Positions 33,075 through 41,301 of a DNA stretch of 64,000 nt are shown in pieces (position 1 is the stretch's first letter; the number at the start of each line of letters is the position of its first letter). The translations under genes and the position numbers were made by a program. The notes beneath the pieces were generated by a model. The model had not been told where the DNA came from. It ran no database searches and saw nothing but the letters and a program-made list of their open reading frames with translations. Origin of the DNA: JASSUD01 sp031963225. Its GTDB lineage: Bacteria > Pseudomonadota > Gammaproteobacteria > Burkholderiales > Burkholderiaceae. The DNA lies in the NCBI GenBank assembly GCA_031963225.1, contig JASSUD010000004.1, forward strand, positions 14,635 through 78,634, in the 5' to 3' direction.

Positions 33075-33302
33075 GTTGGTGGTGACGAAGGAACCCCAAC
33101 ATGCACGCCACTTCGTCCTTGATGGCCAGCTTACAGATTAGATTAAAAGTCAGCGGTACGCATGTTGGGGTTCCTTCGTCACCACCAACCTACCATTCTT
33201 TGCCTTTTTGTGGTTAGTTGTGGCTAGTGGAGTGGGGGTTGATAGAGCCCTTTTACATGGGCATTTCGGTAGGTTGGTGTTGAGACACCAACCCCAACAT
33301 GC
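33071..33302. repeat. Three family A arms after clpP
   Basis: Arms 33071-33104, 33160-33193 (inverted) and 33269-33302. The first gives the clpP stop codon. The second-third spacer is a longer version of linker S1 with a small internal duplication (TGTGGTTAGTTGTGGCTAG). Confidence 0.9.
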
Positions 33303-33606
33303 ATACCATTGACTGTGCAAGGGGTTGAATGCGTTTTCATGCAAGGTTGCGGCATGTATTGGAGGATCTTCTTGCGCATAAAGAGTATGCTGTATGGAAA
33401 GCAAATATAAAAAACTTCTTTAGAATCTCTTAAAAAGCCCTACTTTCAGGCTGTTGATGCCTATTTTTTACTCATCCCCCTTTTTTTGAGACTCTAAATA
33501 GGTTCTGGGGGTTGATATTTAGATTTTGGCGCTTATTTAATGAGTCGTCTCTTGCGCCGAATCAAAATGCTTTGCATTTTGCGTCGCTTCTTCAAAGGTT
33601 ATTTTT
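33303..33606. other. Gene-free gap before clpX with a small hairpin
   Basis: It holds a worn end of the second terminal-repeat type (GAGACTCTAAATAGGTTCT, about 33488-33506) and a hairpin CAAAATGC-TTT-GCATTTTG (33563-33581) 25 bases before clpX. The hairpin has no T tract; it may influence clpX leader folding. No gene seen. Confidence 0.5.
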
Positions 33607-34851
33607 ATGACAAGTACCAATGGCTTGGCGAGTGAAGTACCTGTTTTCTGCTCATTTTGCACGAAGGCCAGGCAGGATGTTCAAAAGCTGATTGCTGGCC
33701 CATCTGTCTTTATCTGTAACGAGTGTATTGATCTGTGCCACTCCATGCTGATTGAGGATCTCAAGCAGGCAAACATTGAAAGTATCCGCACAGATTTACC
33801 TAGTCCCAGAGACATCAGGAAAACCCTCGATGAGTATGTGATTGGGCAAGATATGGCAAAAAAAACGCTTGCTGTAGCGGTGTATAACCATTACAAACGT
33901 CTCAAACACGTGGATCTGAAAGAAGACGTGGAGCTTGCAAAAAGCAATATCTTACTGATCGGTCCAACCGGTTCAGGCAAGACTTTGCTTGCGCAAACTT
34001 TAGCGCGTCTTTTAAATGTTCCTTTTGTCATGGTGGACGCCACGACACTAACGGAAGCAGGTTATGTGGGGGAAGATGTTGAAAATATCATCCAAAAACT
34101 CTTGCAAAGCTGCAACTACGCTCTAGATAAAGCACAGCAAGGTATTGTCTACATTGATGAAATCGACAAAATTAGTCGTAAATCAGATAACCCTTCCATC
34201 ACTCGAGATGTATCGGGTGAGGGCGTGCAGCAAGCCTTACTGAAATTAATTGAAGGCACTGTAGCTTCCGTTCCTCCACAAGGCGGACGTAAGCACCCGA
34301 ATCAAGATTTTCTGCAAGTGGATACCACCAATATTTTATTTATTTGCGGTGGGGCATTTGATGGCTTGGAAAAAGTCATCACGCAGCGTACAGAAAAAAC
34401 CAGTATCGGCTTTAACGCGACGGTGAAAGGCCAGAAAGAGCGTGATGCAGGTGAAATCTTGGTCGATGTAGAGCCGGAAGATTTGATTAAATTTGGTTTA
34501 ATTCCTGAATTAATTGGTCGTCTACCTGTAGTTGCCACGTTAGGTAAGCTCAATGAAGCCGCGTTGGTTAAAATTTTGGTTGAACCTAAAAATTCGCTGG
34601 TTAAGCAGTACCAAAAACTATTTGCAATGGAGCAAGTAGAGCTGGAATTAGAGTCTGAAGCCCTTGAAGCTATTGCACGTAAGGCTATGCAGCGAAAAAC
34701 AGGTGCGCGCGGACTGCGTTCTATCATTGAGCAAGTATTGCTCAATGTGATGTATGAATTACCCACGCAAAAAAATGTACAGAAAGTCATTATTCATGGT
34801 GAAACTATTACAAACGATGCAGAGCCTACCATGGTTCTGAAGGCGTCTTAA
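33607..34851 (+). CDS. clpX: ATP-dependent Clp protease ATP-binding subunit ClpX
   Basis: The 414-residue AAA+ unfoldase has an N-terminal zinc-binding domain with CSFC (residues 15-18) and CNECIDLC (about 37-44), Walker A GPTGSGKT (about 119-126), pore loop GYVGED, Walker B IVYIDEIDK and a sensor-2 region GARGLRSIIEQVL. It recognises substrates and feeds them to ClpP. ClpP-docking loop IGF is present (TSIGFNATV). Gene order clpP-clpX-lon is standard. Confidence 0.97.
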   Translation: MTSTNGLASEVPVFCSFCTKARQDVQKLIAGPSVFICNECIDLCHSMLIEDLKQANIESIRTDLPSPRDIRKTLDEYVIGQDMAKKTLAVAVYNHYKRLKHVDLKEDVELAKSNILLIGPTGSGKTLLAQTLARLLNVPFVMVDATTLTEAGYVGEDVENIIQKLLQSCNYALDKAQQGIVYIDEIDKISRKSDNPSITRDVSGEGVQQALLKLIEGTVASVPPQGGRKHPNQDFLQVDTTNILFICGGAFDGLEKVITQRTEKTSIGFNATVKGQKERDAGEILVDVEPEDLIKFGLIPELIGRLPVVATLGKLNEAALVKILVEPKNSLVKQYQKLFAMEQVELELESEALEAIARKAMQRKTGARGLRSIIEQVLLNVMYELPTQKNVQKVIIHGETITNDAEPTMVLKAS

Positions 34852-34925
34852 CGGCAGTTATACATACGATTTAGATGTGTTTGCGCAGTGCGCGCAGGTC
34901 TTTTTTCTTATTTTTATAGGGGGCT

Positions 34926-37337
34926 ATGATGCAACCCACTTCCCCTTTACTTATTGAATCTGTACGGCTTCCGCTGATTCCTCTTAGAGATGTGGTAGTT
35001 TTTCCGCACATGGTGATTTCGCTGTTTGTCGGCCGTGCAAAATCCATCAAAGGGCTAGAGCTCGCGATGGAGGGCAATAAGCAGATTATGCTGATTTTGC
35101 AGAAATCGTCGAGTAAAGACGAGCCTTCGGTTAAAGAGCTGTATGAAACAGGGTGTATTGGGAATATTTTGCAGATTCTCAAACTGCCTGATAACACTGT
35201 CAAAGTGCTTATTGATGGAGTGCAGCGTGCAAAGGTTCTCGGTGTGGAAGACGGGGAGTGTTTCCACGCAGAAGTGCTGCCTTTGGCTGAAGAACTGGTA
35301 GAAGAAGGGCCAGAATTGGAGGCGCGTCGGCGTGCTGTCGGTGCGCAGTTTGAGCAGTATGTCAAACTCAATAAAAAAATTCCTCCTGAAATGGCGAGTA
35401 CGCTCAGCGCGCTGGATAACAATAGCCGTCTTGCAGATACTATTGCAACGCATCTACCGTTAAAACTGGACAAAAAACAAGGTCTTTTAGAAACATTTCC
35501 CGTCGTGGAACGCCTTGATTTGCTTTTATCGCATATTGAGGCTGAGATCGATATTTTGCAGGCTGAAAAACGTATCCGTGGGCGTATTAAACGTCAAATG
35601 GAAAAGAGTCAGCGTGAGTATTATCTGAATGAACAAGTCAAAGCGATTCAAAAAGAGCTGGGTGAAGGGTCGGAAGGCGCTGACCTTGAGGAGCTTGCTA
35701 AGCATGTAATCGCTGCTCGTATGCCTGCAGAAGCAAAAAAGAAAGCAGAGTCTGAGCTGAAAAAACTCAAACTGATGCCGGTAATGTCTGCTGAAGCAAC
35801 CGTTGCGCGCAACTATATCGATATGCTGATTAGCCTGCCGTGGCGCAAAAAAAGCAAAGTTAATCCAGACCTAGCGCATGCAGAAAAAGTGCTGGATGAA
35901 GACCATTATGGTCTGGATAAAGTAAAAGAACGTATTTTGGAATACTTAGCCGTTCAACAACGTGTGACCAAAGTAAAAGCGCCTATTTTATGTTTGGTCG
36001 GCCCTCCTGGCGTTGGAAAAACGTCTTTAGGGGAGTCTATTGCCCGAGCCACGCATCGTAAATTTGTGCGTATGGCATTAGGGGGTATGCATGATGAAGC
36101 GGAAATTCGCGGCCATAGGCGCACGTATATCGGCTCGATGGCAGGGAAAATTTTGCAGAACTTGGCAAAAGTAGGGGTGCGCAATCCTTTATTTTTGCTA
36201 GATGAAGTAGACAAAATGGGGATGGATTCTCGTGGAGACCCCTCTGCTGCGCTGTTAGAGGTTTTAGACCCTGAGCAAAATCATGCGTTTGCTGACCACT
36301 ATGTGGAGGTAGATTTTGATTTATCGGATGTGATGTTTGTCGCAACATCCAATAGCTTGAATATTCCTCCTCCATTGCTAGATCGAATGGAAGTTATCCG
36401 GTTATCCGGTTATACCGAGGATGAAAAAGCCAGCATCGCACAACGGTATTTATTGCCAAAACAGATTCGCAATAATGGTCTGAGGCAGGGCGAAATCGAG
36501 GTGACCCAAGCTGCTATTCTTGACATCATTCGCTATTACTCACGCGAAGCAGGGGTGCGTTCTTTAGAGCGCGAGATATCTAAAATCTGTCGTAAAGTCG
36601 TCAAACAGCATTTGCTAAAAACGGGGCAGGGCAAAATCACAGTAGATTCTGGCAACCTCAGTACCTTCTTGGGTGTGCGCAAGTATGATTTTGGCCTCGC
36701 TACCAAAGAAAACCAAATAGGGCAGGTAACGGGACTTGCATGGACTGAAGTGGGGGGAGATTTACTCACTATCGAAGCTGCAGTGATGCCAGGAAAAGGC
36801 AATGTGATTCGCACTGGCTCGCTTGGCGACGTGATGAAAGAATCGGTTGAGGCGGCTCGCTCTGTAGTGCGTTCACGGCTTCGTCGTTTGGGAGCAAGCG
36901 ATACGGTCTTTGAAACGAAAGACGTGCACGTACATGTACCTGAAGGGGCAACCCCTAAGGACGGGCCTTCTGCTGGTGTAGCTATGGCTACCGCTATCGT
37001 TTCTGTATTAACAGGGATTCCTGTGAAGGCAGAAATTGCTATGACGGGTGAAATTACGCTGCGTGGAGAAGTGCTTCCGATCGGTGGCCTTAAAGAGAAA
37101 CTCTTAGCTGCGCACCGCGGTGGAATCAAAACGGTTTTGATTCCAGAGGAAAATATTAAAGACCTCGCGGAGATTCCGGACAATGTTAAAAACAGCATTG
37201 AAATCATGCCGGTGCGTTGGATCGATCAGGTGTTGGAAATTGCTCTTGAACGCATGCCAACACCGTTAGAAGATCTTCCTACACCTACTCTAAGTGCTGA
37301 GCCAGTTTTTTCTCCGGCAGAAGCTATTAAACATTAG
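34926..37337 (+). CDS. lon: ATP-dependent protease La (Lon)
   Basis: The 803-residue LonA has an N-terminal LAN domain (LPLIPLRDVVVFPHMVISL), a coiled-coil linker, AAA+ module with GPPGVGKTS (about 359-367), LDEVDKMG, and the protease domain with Ser682 in KDGPSAGVA and Lys723 in GGLKEKLLAAHRGG. It degrades damaged and regulatory proteins. AGGGGG precedes ATG 34926 (a second ATG follows at once). The usual downstream hupB is absent here; family A arms and a terminator follow. Confidence 0.97.
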   Translation: MMQPTSPLLIESVRLPLIPLRDVVVFPHMVISLFVGRAKSIKGLELAMEGNKQIMLILQKSSSKDEPSVKELYETGCIGNILQILKLPDNTVKVLIDGVQRAKVLGVEDGECFHAEVLPLAEELVEEGPELEARRRAVGAQFEQYVKLNKKIPPEMASTLSALDNNSRLADTIATHLPLKLDKKQGLLETFPVVERLDLLLSHIEAEIDILQAEKRIRGRIKRQMEKSQREYYLNEQVKAIQKELGEGSEGADLEELAKHVIAARMPAEAKKKAESELKKLKLMPVMSAEATVARNYIDMLISLPWRKKSKVNPDLAHAEKVLDEDHYGLDKVKERILEYLAVQQRVTKVKAPILCLVGPPGVGKTSLGESIARATHRKFVRMALGGMHDEAEIRGHRRTYIGSMAGKILQNLAKVGVRNPLFLLDEVDKMGMDSRGDPSAALLEVLDPEQNHAFADHYVEVDFDLSDVMFVATSNSLNIPPPLLDRMEVIRLSGYTEDEKASIAQRYLLPKQIRNNGLRQGEIEVTQAAILDIIRYYSREAGVRSLEREISKICRKVVKQHLLKTGQGKITVDSGNLSTFLGVRKYDFGLATKENQIGQVTGLAWTEVGGDLLTIEAAVMPGKGNVIRTGSLGDVMKESVEAARSVVRSRLRRLGASDTVFETKDVHVHVPEGATPKDGPSAGVAMATAIVSVLTGIPVKAEIAMTGEITLRGEVLPIGGLKEKLLAAHRGGIKTVLIPEENIKDLAEIPDNVKNSIEIMPVRWIDQVLEIALERMPTPLEDLPTPTLSAEPVFSPAEAIKH

Positions 37338-37340
37338 CTC

Positions 37341-37565
37341 GTAGGTTGGGGTGACGAAGGAACCCCAACATGCACACCACTGCCTTCTTGAAGACCTGCT
37401 TGTAAATTGCCAAAAGCAAAATAAAAAGTCGGTGGTATGCATGTTGGGGAACGTTGCTCACCACCAACCTACCGTTCTAAATTTGTTTTTAGATAATCTG
37501 TGAGCAGGTCATCGTGTAGGCAAGTGGTACGCATGTTGGGGGTTCGTGCCTCACCGCCAACCTAC
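37341..37565. repeat. Three family A arms after lon
   Basis: Arms 37341-37373 (one base short), 37439-37472 (inverted; altered middle GGGGAACGTTGCTCACC) and 37531-37565 (inverted, one extra G). They begin three bases after the lon stop. With the terminator that follows they fill the 416-base gap to the permease gene. Confidence 0.9.
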
Positions 37566-37592
37566 ATTTTTTCAAATATATTTGTAGTTTTC

Positions 37593-37637
37593 ATAGGGAT
37601 CAAAACACATAAAACGTGTTTTGGTCCCTATTTTTTT
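37593..37637 (+). terminator. Rho-independent terminator after lon
   Basis: ATAGGGA.CAAAACAC pairs with GTGTTTTG.TCCCTAT (one mismatch) around ATAAAAC, followed by seven T. It ends the clpP-clpX-lon transcript. Confidence 0.92.
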
Positions 37638-37753
37638 ATAAATTTTGCTCAAGGACTCACCTGATTTTTAGGCTATCGAGCAGAGTTTCTGTAAGATGGC
37701 GCCGTGTGAGATATTTCTGGGCGCGTATTTAAGTATTTTGTGGAGTTTTTTGT

Positions 37754-39238
37754 ATGACAATGTGGGCTAAAAAGTCCATCGCGGCGCTCGAGAGAGAAGC
37801 CGTTGAGCAGGATGGCAGTACTTCGGAAGGAAAAAAACACCAACCACGGCGTGTATTAGGTGCGTTGGATCTGACGATGCTGGGTATTGGATGTATTGTT
37901 GGTGCAGGTATTTTTGTGCTTACTGGGCATGCAGCCGCGGCTGATGCAGGCCCTGCCGTCGTGTTGTCTTTTATCTTGGGTGCAATTGCTTGCGGATTTG
38001 CAGGATTGTGCTATGCAGAAATGGCTTCCATGGTCCCTGTTTCTGGCAGCGCCTATATTTATGCCTATGCAACTATGGGCGAATTTCTCGCTTGGTTAAT
38101 AGGCTGGGATTTGATCCTAGAGTATGCGTTAGGGGCTACCGCAGTGGCTGTTGGATGGTCAGGGTATGTGGTGAGCTTCTTGCATGATTTCGGTATTCAT
38201 ATTCCAAGTCAATGGTCTAGTCCACCGTTGACATTTAGTCTTGCAACGGGATGGACGCATACAGGCGCATTGATTAATCTGCCTGCCATGCTCGTAGTGG
38301 GTGTGATTACTACTTTACTGATTTTTGGAATCCGAGAGTCTGCGCGCTTAAATAGCATTATGGTGGTGATTAAGGTCAGCATTATTTTGGCATTCATTGC
38401 GGTAGGTATTTTTTCTGTGGATACAGCCAATTGGATAACACCGGCCAATCCTGCTGGCGCATTTATACCGCCTAGTTTAGAGCCAGGCGTGTTTGGCTGG
38501 AGTGGCGTGTTAAGAGGCGCAGCGGTGGTCTTTTTTGCCTATATTGGGTTTGATGCGGTGTCTTGTGTTGCACAAGAAACTAAAAATCCAAGTCGCAATT
38601 TGCCTATAGGGCTTTTAGGTTCGCTGGCCGTATGCACCGTACTTTATATTCTGGTCGCGTATGTGCTCACAGGCGTGGTGCCTTATGATAAATTGAACGT
38701 GCCTGATCCTATTGCAGTGGGCATTGATGCAATTGGATTGCTGTGGCTATCTCCTGTTATTAAGCTTGGCGCAATTGTGGGTTTAACCTCGGTAGTTTTA
38801 GTTTTGCTTATCAGCCAGCCCCGTATTTTTTACAGAATGTCGCAAGATGGTCTATTGCCGCCTTTTATCTCTAGACTCCATTCGCGCTTTCATACACCGT
38901 ATGTCACCACGCTCATTACAGGATGCTCGGTGATGATCCTAGCAGGGTTGTTGCCTATTGGTTTGGTGGGAGAGTTAGTGAGTATTGGAACGCTCTCAGC
39001 CTTTGTGCTGGTGTGTGTTGGGGTAGTCGCTATGCGTTTGATGCAGCCTAACCTCGCACGGCCCTTCAAAACGCCGATGGTTTTTGTGGTGGGCCCGATG
39101 GGAGCCGGTGTTGCTTTATTTTTAATGGCTGGTTTGCCTATGAACACCTGGATGAGATTAATTATTTGGATGGCAATTGGTTTAATGATTTATTTTGGTT
39201 ATGGCCTACGGCATAGTATTTTGCGTGATATCAAATAA
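37754..39238 (+). CDS. Amino acid permease, APC superfamily (cationic amino acid transporter-like)
   Basis: The 494-residue protein has about twelve hydrophobic segments. LDLTMLGIGCIVGAGIFVLTG (about 37-57) is the APC unwound helix 1 that binds the substrate amino and carboxyl groups. YAEMASMVPVSGSAYIYAYA is helix 3. FFAYIGFDAVSCVAQETKNP (about 260-279) is typical of the CAT/YfnA-type subgroup. It probably imports a basic or small neutral amino acid; substrate not decided. Cytosolic N-terminal tail of ~35 charged residues. GTTTTTTGT only before ATG 37754, so the ribosome site is weak (GTGGAG at -13). Confidence 0.88.
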   Translation: MTMWAKKSIAALEREAVEQDGSTSEGKKHQPRRVLGALDLTMLGIGCIVGAGIFVLTGHAAAADAGPAVVLSFILGAIACGFAGLCYAEMASMVPVSGSAYIYAYATMGEFLAWLIGWDLILEYALGATAVAVGWSGYVVSFLHDFGIHIPSQWSSPPLTFSLATGWTHTGALINLPAMLVVGVITTLLIFGIRESARLNSIMVVIKVSIILAFIAVGIFSVDTANWITPANPAGAFIPPSLEPGVFGWSGVLRGAAVVFFAYIGFDAVSCVAQETKNPSRNLPIGLLGSLAVCTVLYILVAYVLTGVVPYDKLNVPDPIAVGIDAIGLLWLSPVIKLGAIVGLTSVVLVLLISQPRIFYRMSQDGLLPPFISRLHSRFHTPYVTTLITGCSVMILAGLLPIGLVGELVSIGTLSAFVLVCVGVVAMRLMQPNLARPFKTPMVFVVGPMGAGVALFLMAGLPMNTWMRLIIWMAIGLMIYFGYGLRHSILRDIK

Positions 39239-39295
39239 ACATAAATAGGTTCTGCGAAGATCCTAGGGCTTGTCCTAATTAAGCTTTGAAATTTC

Positions 39296-39325
39296 AAGCA
39301 GGCCTTTTGAAGGCCTGCTTTTTTT
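39296..39325 (+). terminator. Strong terminator or attenuator immediately before pyrB
   Basis: AAGCAGGCCTT, loop TTG, AAGGCCTGCTT and a T tract to 39325. An eleven-pair perfect stem. It ends 14 bases before the chosen pyrB start, so it lies either at the end of the permease transcript or inside the pyrB leader, where it could work as an attenuator. Confidence 0.9.
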
Positions 39326-39339
39326 ACATGGGAAATATC

Positions 39340-40374
39340 ATGTCGTGGTTTGGGCCTCATTTATTATCGGTTGATTCTTTTTCTCGAGATAAGGTTGAAG
39401 CACTTTTAGAGGTTGCAAAGGCTTTAGAACCTATTGCACAGAGGCAAAAAATAACCCGAGTACTCGAAGGTGCCGTACTGGCCAATTTGTTTTTTGAGGC
39501 TAGCACGCGCACACGTATAAGTTTTGGAGCAGCTTTTGCACGTTTAGGCGGTGCGGTATGCGATACCACGGGGCTTGCTTCTTCATCTATAGCAAAAGGT
39601 GAGTCGATTGAAGATACCAGCCGTGTGTTGAGCGGATATGCAGATGCAATGGTGGTCAGGCATCCAGAGCAAGGTTCTGTGGCGCAGTTCGCGCAATCGG
39701 CTTCTATTCCTGTGATTAATGCAGGAGATGGGGCAGGTGAGCATCCCAGCCAAGCTTTATTGGATGTATACACCATACAAAAAGAGTTTCATCGCCTAGG
39801 AAAATCCCTAGATGGCGCACATATTGTGATGTCAGGGGATCTTAAATATAGCCGCACGATTCACTCTTTACTAAAACTCTTGTCCCTCTATAAAAATCTC
39901 TCCTTTACCCTTATTGCTCCCGCTGCACTAAGCCTGCCTTCGTATTTGACCGATTATGCGCAAAGTCATGGGCATCGCGTTACGCTGCGCGATACCTTGC
40001 AAGAACCTATCGAACCCCCTGACGTGTGGTATGCCACCCGTTTACAAAAAGAGCGCTTCGAAGAATCCATGCTCCAAGACACTAAGGCTGGAAAAGGGCT
40101 TACAACCTATGGATCTGCATTTGAAATCAACCAGCAGATAATTAACCGTCACTGCACGGCCCAGACCATTTTGATGCACCCTTTACCCAGAGATAGTCGA
40201 CCAGGTGCGTATGATCTCAGCACAGATTTAAATGACGATCCAAGGCTGGCTATTTTCAGGCAAACAGACAACGGCATACCCGTGCGCATGGCTATCTTTG
40301 CCGCTCTTTTGGATGTGGTGGATTTGGTATTGAGCGAGATGCAGCCAGTGCGCTGGAAGCGTGCTGTATCCTGA
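39340..40374 (+). CDS. pyrB: Aspartate carbamoyltransferase
   Basis: The ATG 39340 with GGGAAA at the right distance gives 344 residues; ATG 39328 follows a T tract directly and is less likely. Carbamoyl phosphate site FFEASTRTRISFGAAF (about 60-75); SIAKGESIEDT; VVRHPEQGS; PVINAGDGAGEHPSQALLDVYTI; MHPLPRDSRPG; TDNGIPVRMAIFA. These match the variant ATCase of Pseudomonas/Burkholderia, with a shorter C-terminus. It starts pyrimidine synthesis. It stands alone, away from yqgE-ruvX where pyrR-pyrB sit in relatives. Confidence 0.93.
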   Translation: MSWFGPHLLSVDSFSRDKVEALLEVAKALEPIAQRQKITRVLEGAVLANLFFEASTRTRISFGAAFARLGGAVCDTTGLASSSIAKGESIEDTSRVLSGYADAMVVRHPEQGSVAQFAQSASIPVINAGDGAGEHPSQALLDVYTIQKEFHRLGKSLDGAHIVMSGDLKYSRTIHSLLKLLSLYKNLSFTLIAPAALSLPSYLTDYAQSHGHRVTLRDTLQEPIEPPDVWYATRLQKERFEESMLQDTKAGKGLTTYGSAFEINQQIINRHCTAQTILMHPLPRDSRPGAYDLSTDLNDDPRLAIFRQTDNGIPVRMAIFAALLDVVDLVLSEMQPVRWKRAVS

Positions 40375-40390
40375 AAAAATGTCTCTGCTA

Positions 40391-40436
40391 GGCCAAATAA
40401 AAACCGGTTGCCTATGCAAACCGGTTTTTATTTGGC
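40391..40436. terminator. Long bidirectional terminator after pyrB
   Basis: GGCCAAATAAAAACCGGTT and its complement form a 19-pair stem around an eight-base loop (GCCTATGC, then one extra A). A and T runs flank the GC core on both sides, so it can act in both directions. Confidence 0.92.
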
Positions 40437-40570
40437 CATCCGTTAGTTGAATTTGCAAAAGCCCATCCCTATAATCGAGCACTCTTCATCAGAGACTGCT
40501 AAAAATCCTAGACAGTTGTGGAGCATTGTTTACCTCAACCTTATACCTTGCTTCAAGTGATAAAGAATGC

Positions 40571-40703
40571 GTAGGTTGGTGGTGAGGTACGAACCCCAAC
40601 ATGATGACCGCTTTCCTTTTAAAGCCTGCGTGTATAGGCGCAAAAGCGCTAATTACAAGTTGGTGGTGTGCATGTTGGGGTTCCTTCGTCACCACCAACC
40701 TAC
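40571..40703. repeat. Family A inverted pair after pyrB
   Basis: Arms 40571-40603 (GAGGTACGAA middle, end changed to ACATGATG) and 40670-40703 (inverted, GACGAAGGAA middle). The two arms are of different subtype, unlike the matched pair at 1104-1229. Confidence 0.9.
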
Positions 40704-40741
40704 GCATTCTCTATTTTTTAGAGTGTAAGTTGGCCTCAGGC

Positions 40742-40769
40742 CTTGAAATAAAGAAAAAGATCCTTATTT
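40742..40769 (+). promoter_or_regulatory. Heat-shock (sigma-32) type promoter for groESL
   Basis: CTTGAAA (40742-40748) and CCTTATTT (40762-40769) are spaced by 13 bases. The sigma-32 consensus is CTTGAAA - 11 to 16 - CCCCATNT; the -35 is perfect, the -10 has five of seven defined positions. It lies 162 bases before groES. No CIRCE element (TTAGCACTC-N9-GAGTGCTAA) is present. Confidence 0.6.
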
Positions 40770-40838
40770 AATGAAAATACATGCGCAGCTTGATGTAAAG
40801 AGCAGACTCAGACAGCTGCGCATTAATTTTGCTTAAAA

Positions 40839-40864
40839 TTAGGGCGTGTTCTCAATTGCCCTAA
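40839..40864. repeat. Family B stub in the groES leader
   Basis: TTAGGGCGTGTTCTCAATTG followed by CCCTAA: outer end of a family B element closed by a second TAGGGC-type end. It would lie in the groESL 5' leader RNA. Confidence 0.6.
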
Positions 40865-40930
40865 GACATTTTGTCTGGTGAGCCTGAAATGGGCAGAAGA
40901 AATTTTTTAAACTAGTAAAGAGGAATATCC

Positions 40931-41221
40931 ATGAGTCAAAAGCTGCGTCCCCTGCATGACCGCGTTATTGTTAAGCGCATCAATGAAACTAAAACAGCCT
41001 CTGGAATCGTGATTCCTGAAAGCGCTGCTGAAAAGCCTGATCAAGGTGAAGTGCTCGCTGTTGGCCCAGGTAAGAAAGACGATAAAGGCCAAGCTATTGC
41101 TTTAGATGTGAAAGTGGGCGATCGCATCTTATTTGGTAAATATGCAGGTCAAGGCGTGAAAGTAGACGGTGAAGAACTGCTTGTCGTGCGCGAAGAAGAT
41201 ATTTTGGCTGTTTTAGTCTAA
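40931..41221 (+). CDS. groES: Co-chaperonin GroES
   Basis: The 96-residue cap of GroEL starts MSQKLRPLHDRVIVKRI. The mobile loop NETKTASGIVIPESAAEKPDQGEV is normal, and VGDRILFGKYAGQGVKVDGEELLV is the core barrel. AAAGAGGAATATCC precedes ATG 40931. It forms the groES-groEL operon (80-base gap) behind a heat-shock-type promoter. Confidence 0.98.
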   Translation: MSQKLRPLHDRVIVKRINETKTASGIVIPESAAEKPDQGEVLAVGPGKKDDKGQAIALDVKVGDRILFGKYAGQGVKVDGEELLVVREEDILAVLV

Positions 41222-41301
41222 TTAGCCATTGCTCTGTAAACCGCAGCATGCAAAAAGCAGATGGACGAAATTCAATAAAACGTATTTAGGGAGTTTTAAA
41301 C

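Noticed and set aside
35055..35453. Long antisense frames inside lon, groEL and clpX
   Set aside because: They lie opposite strongly supported genes and have no protein-like features.
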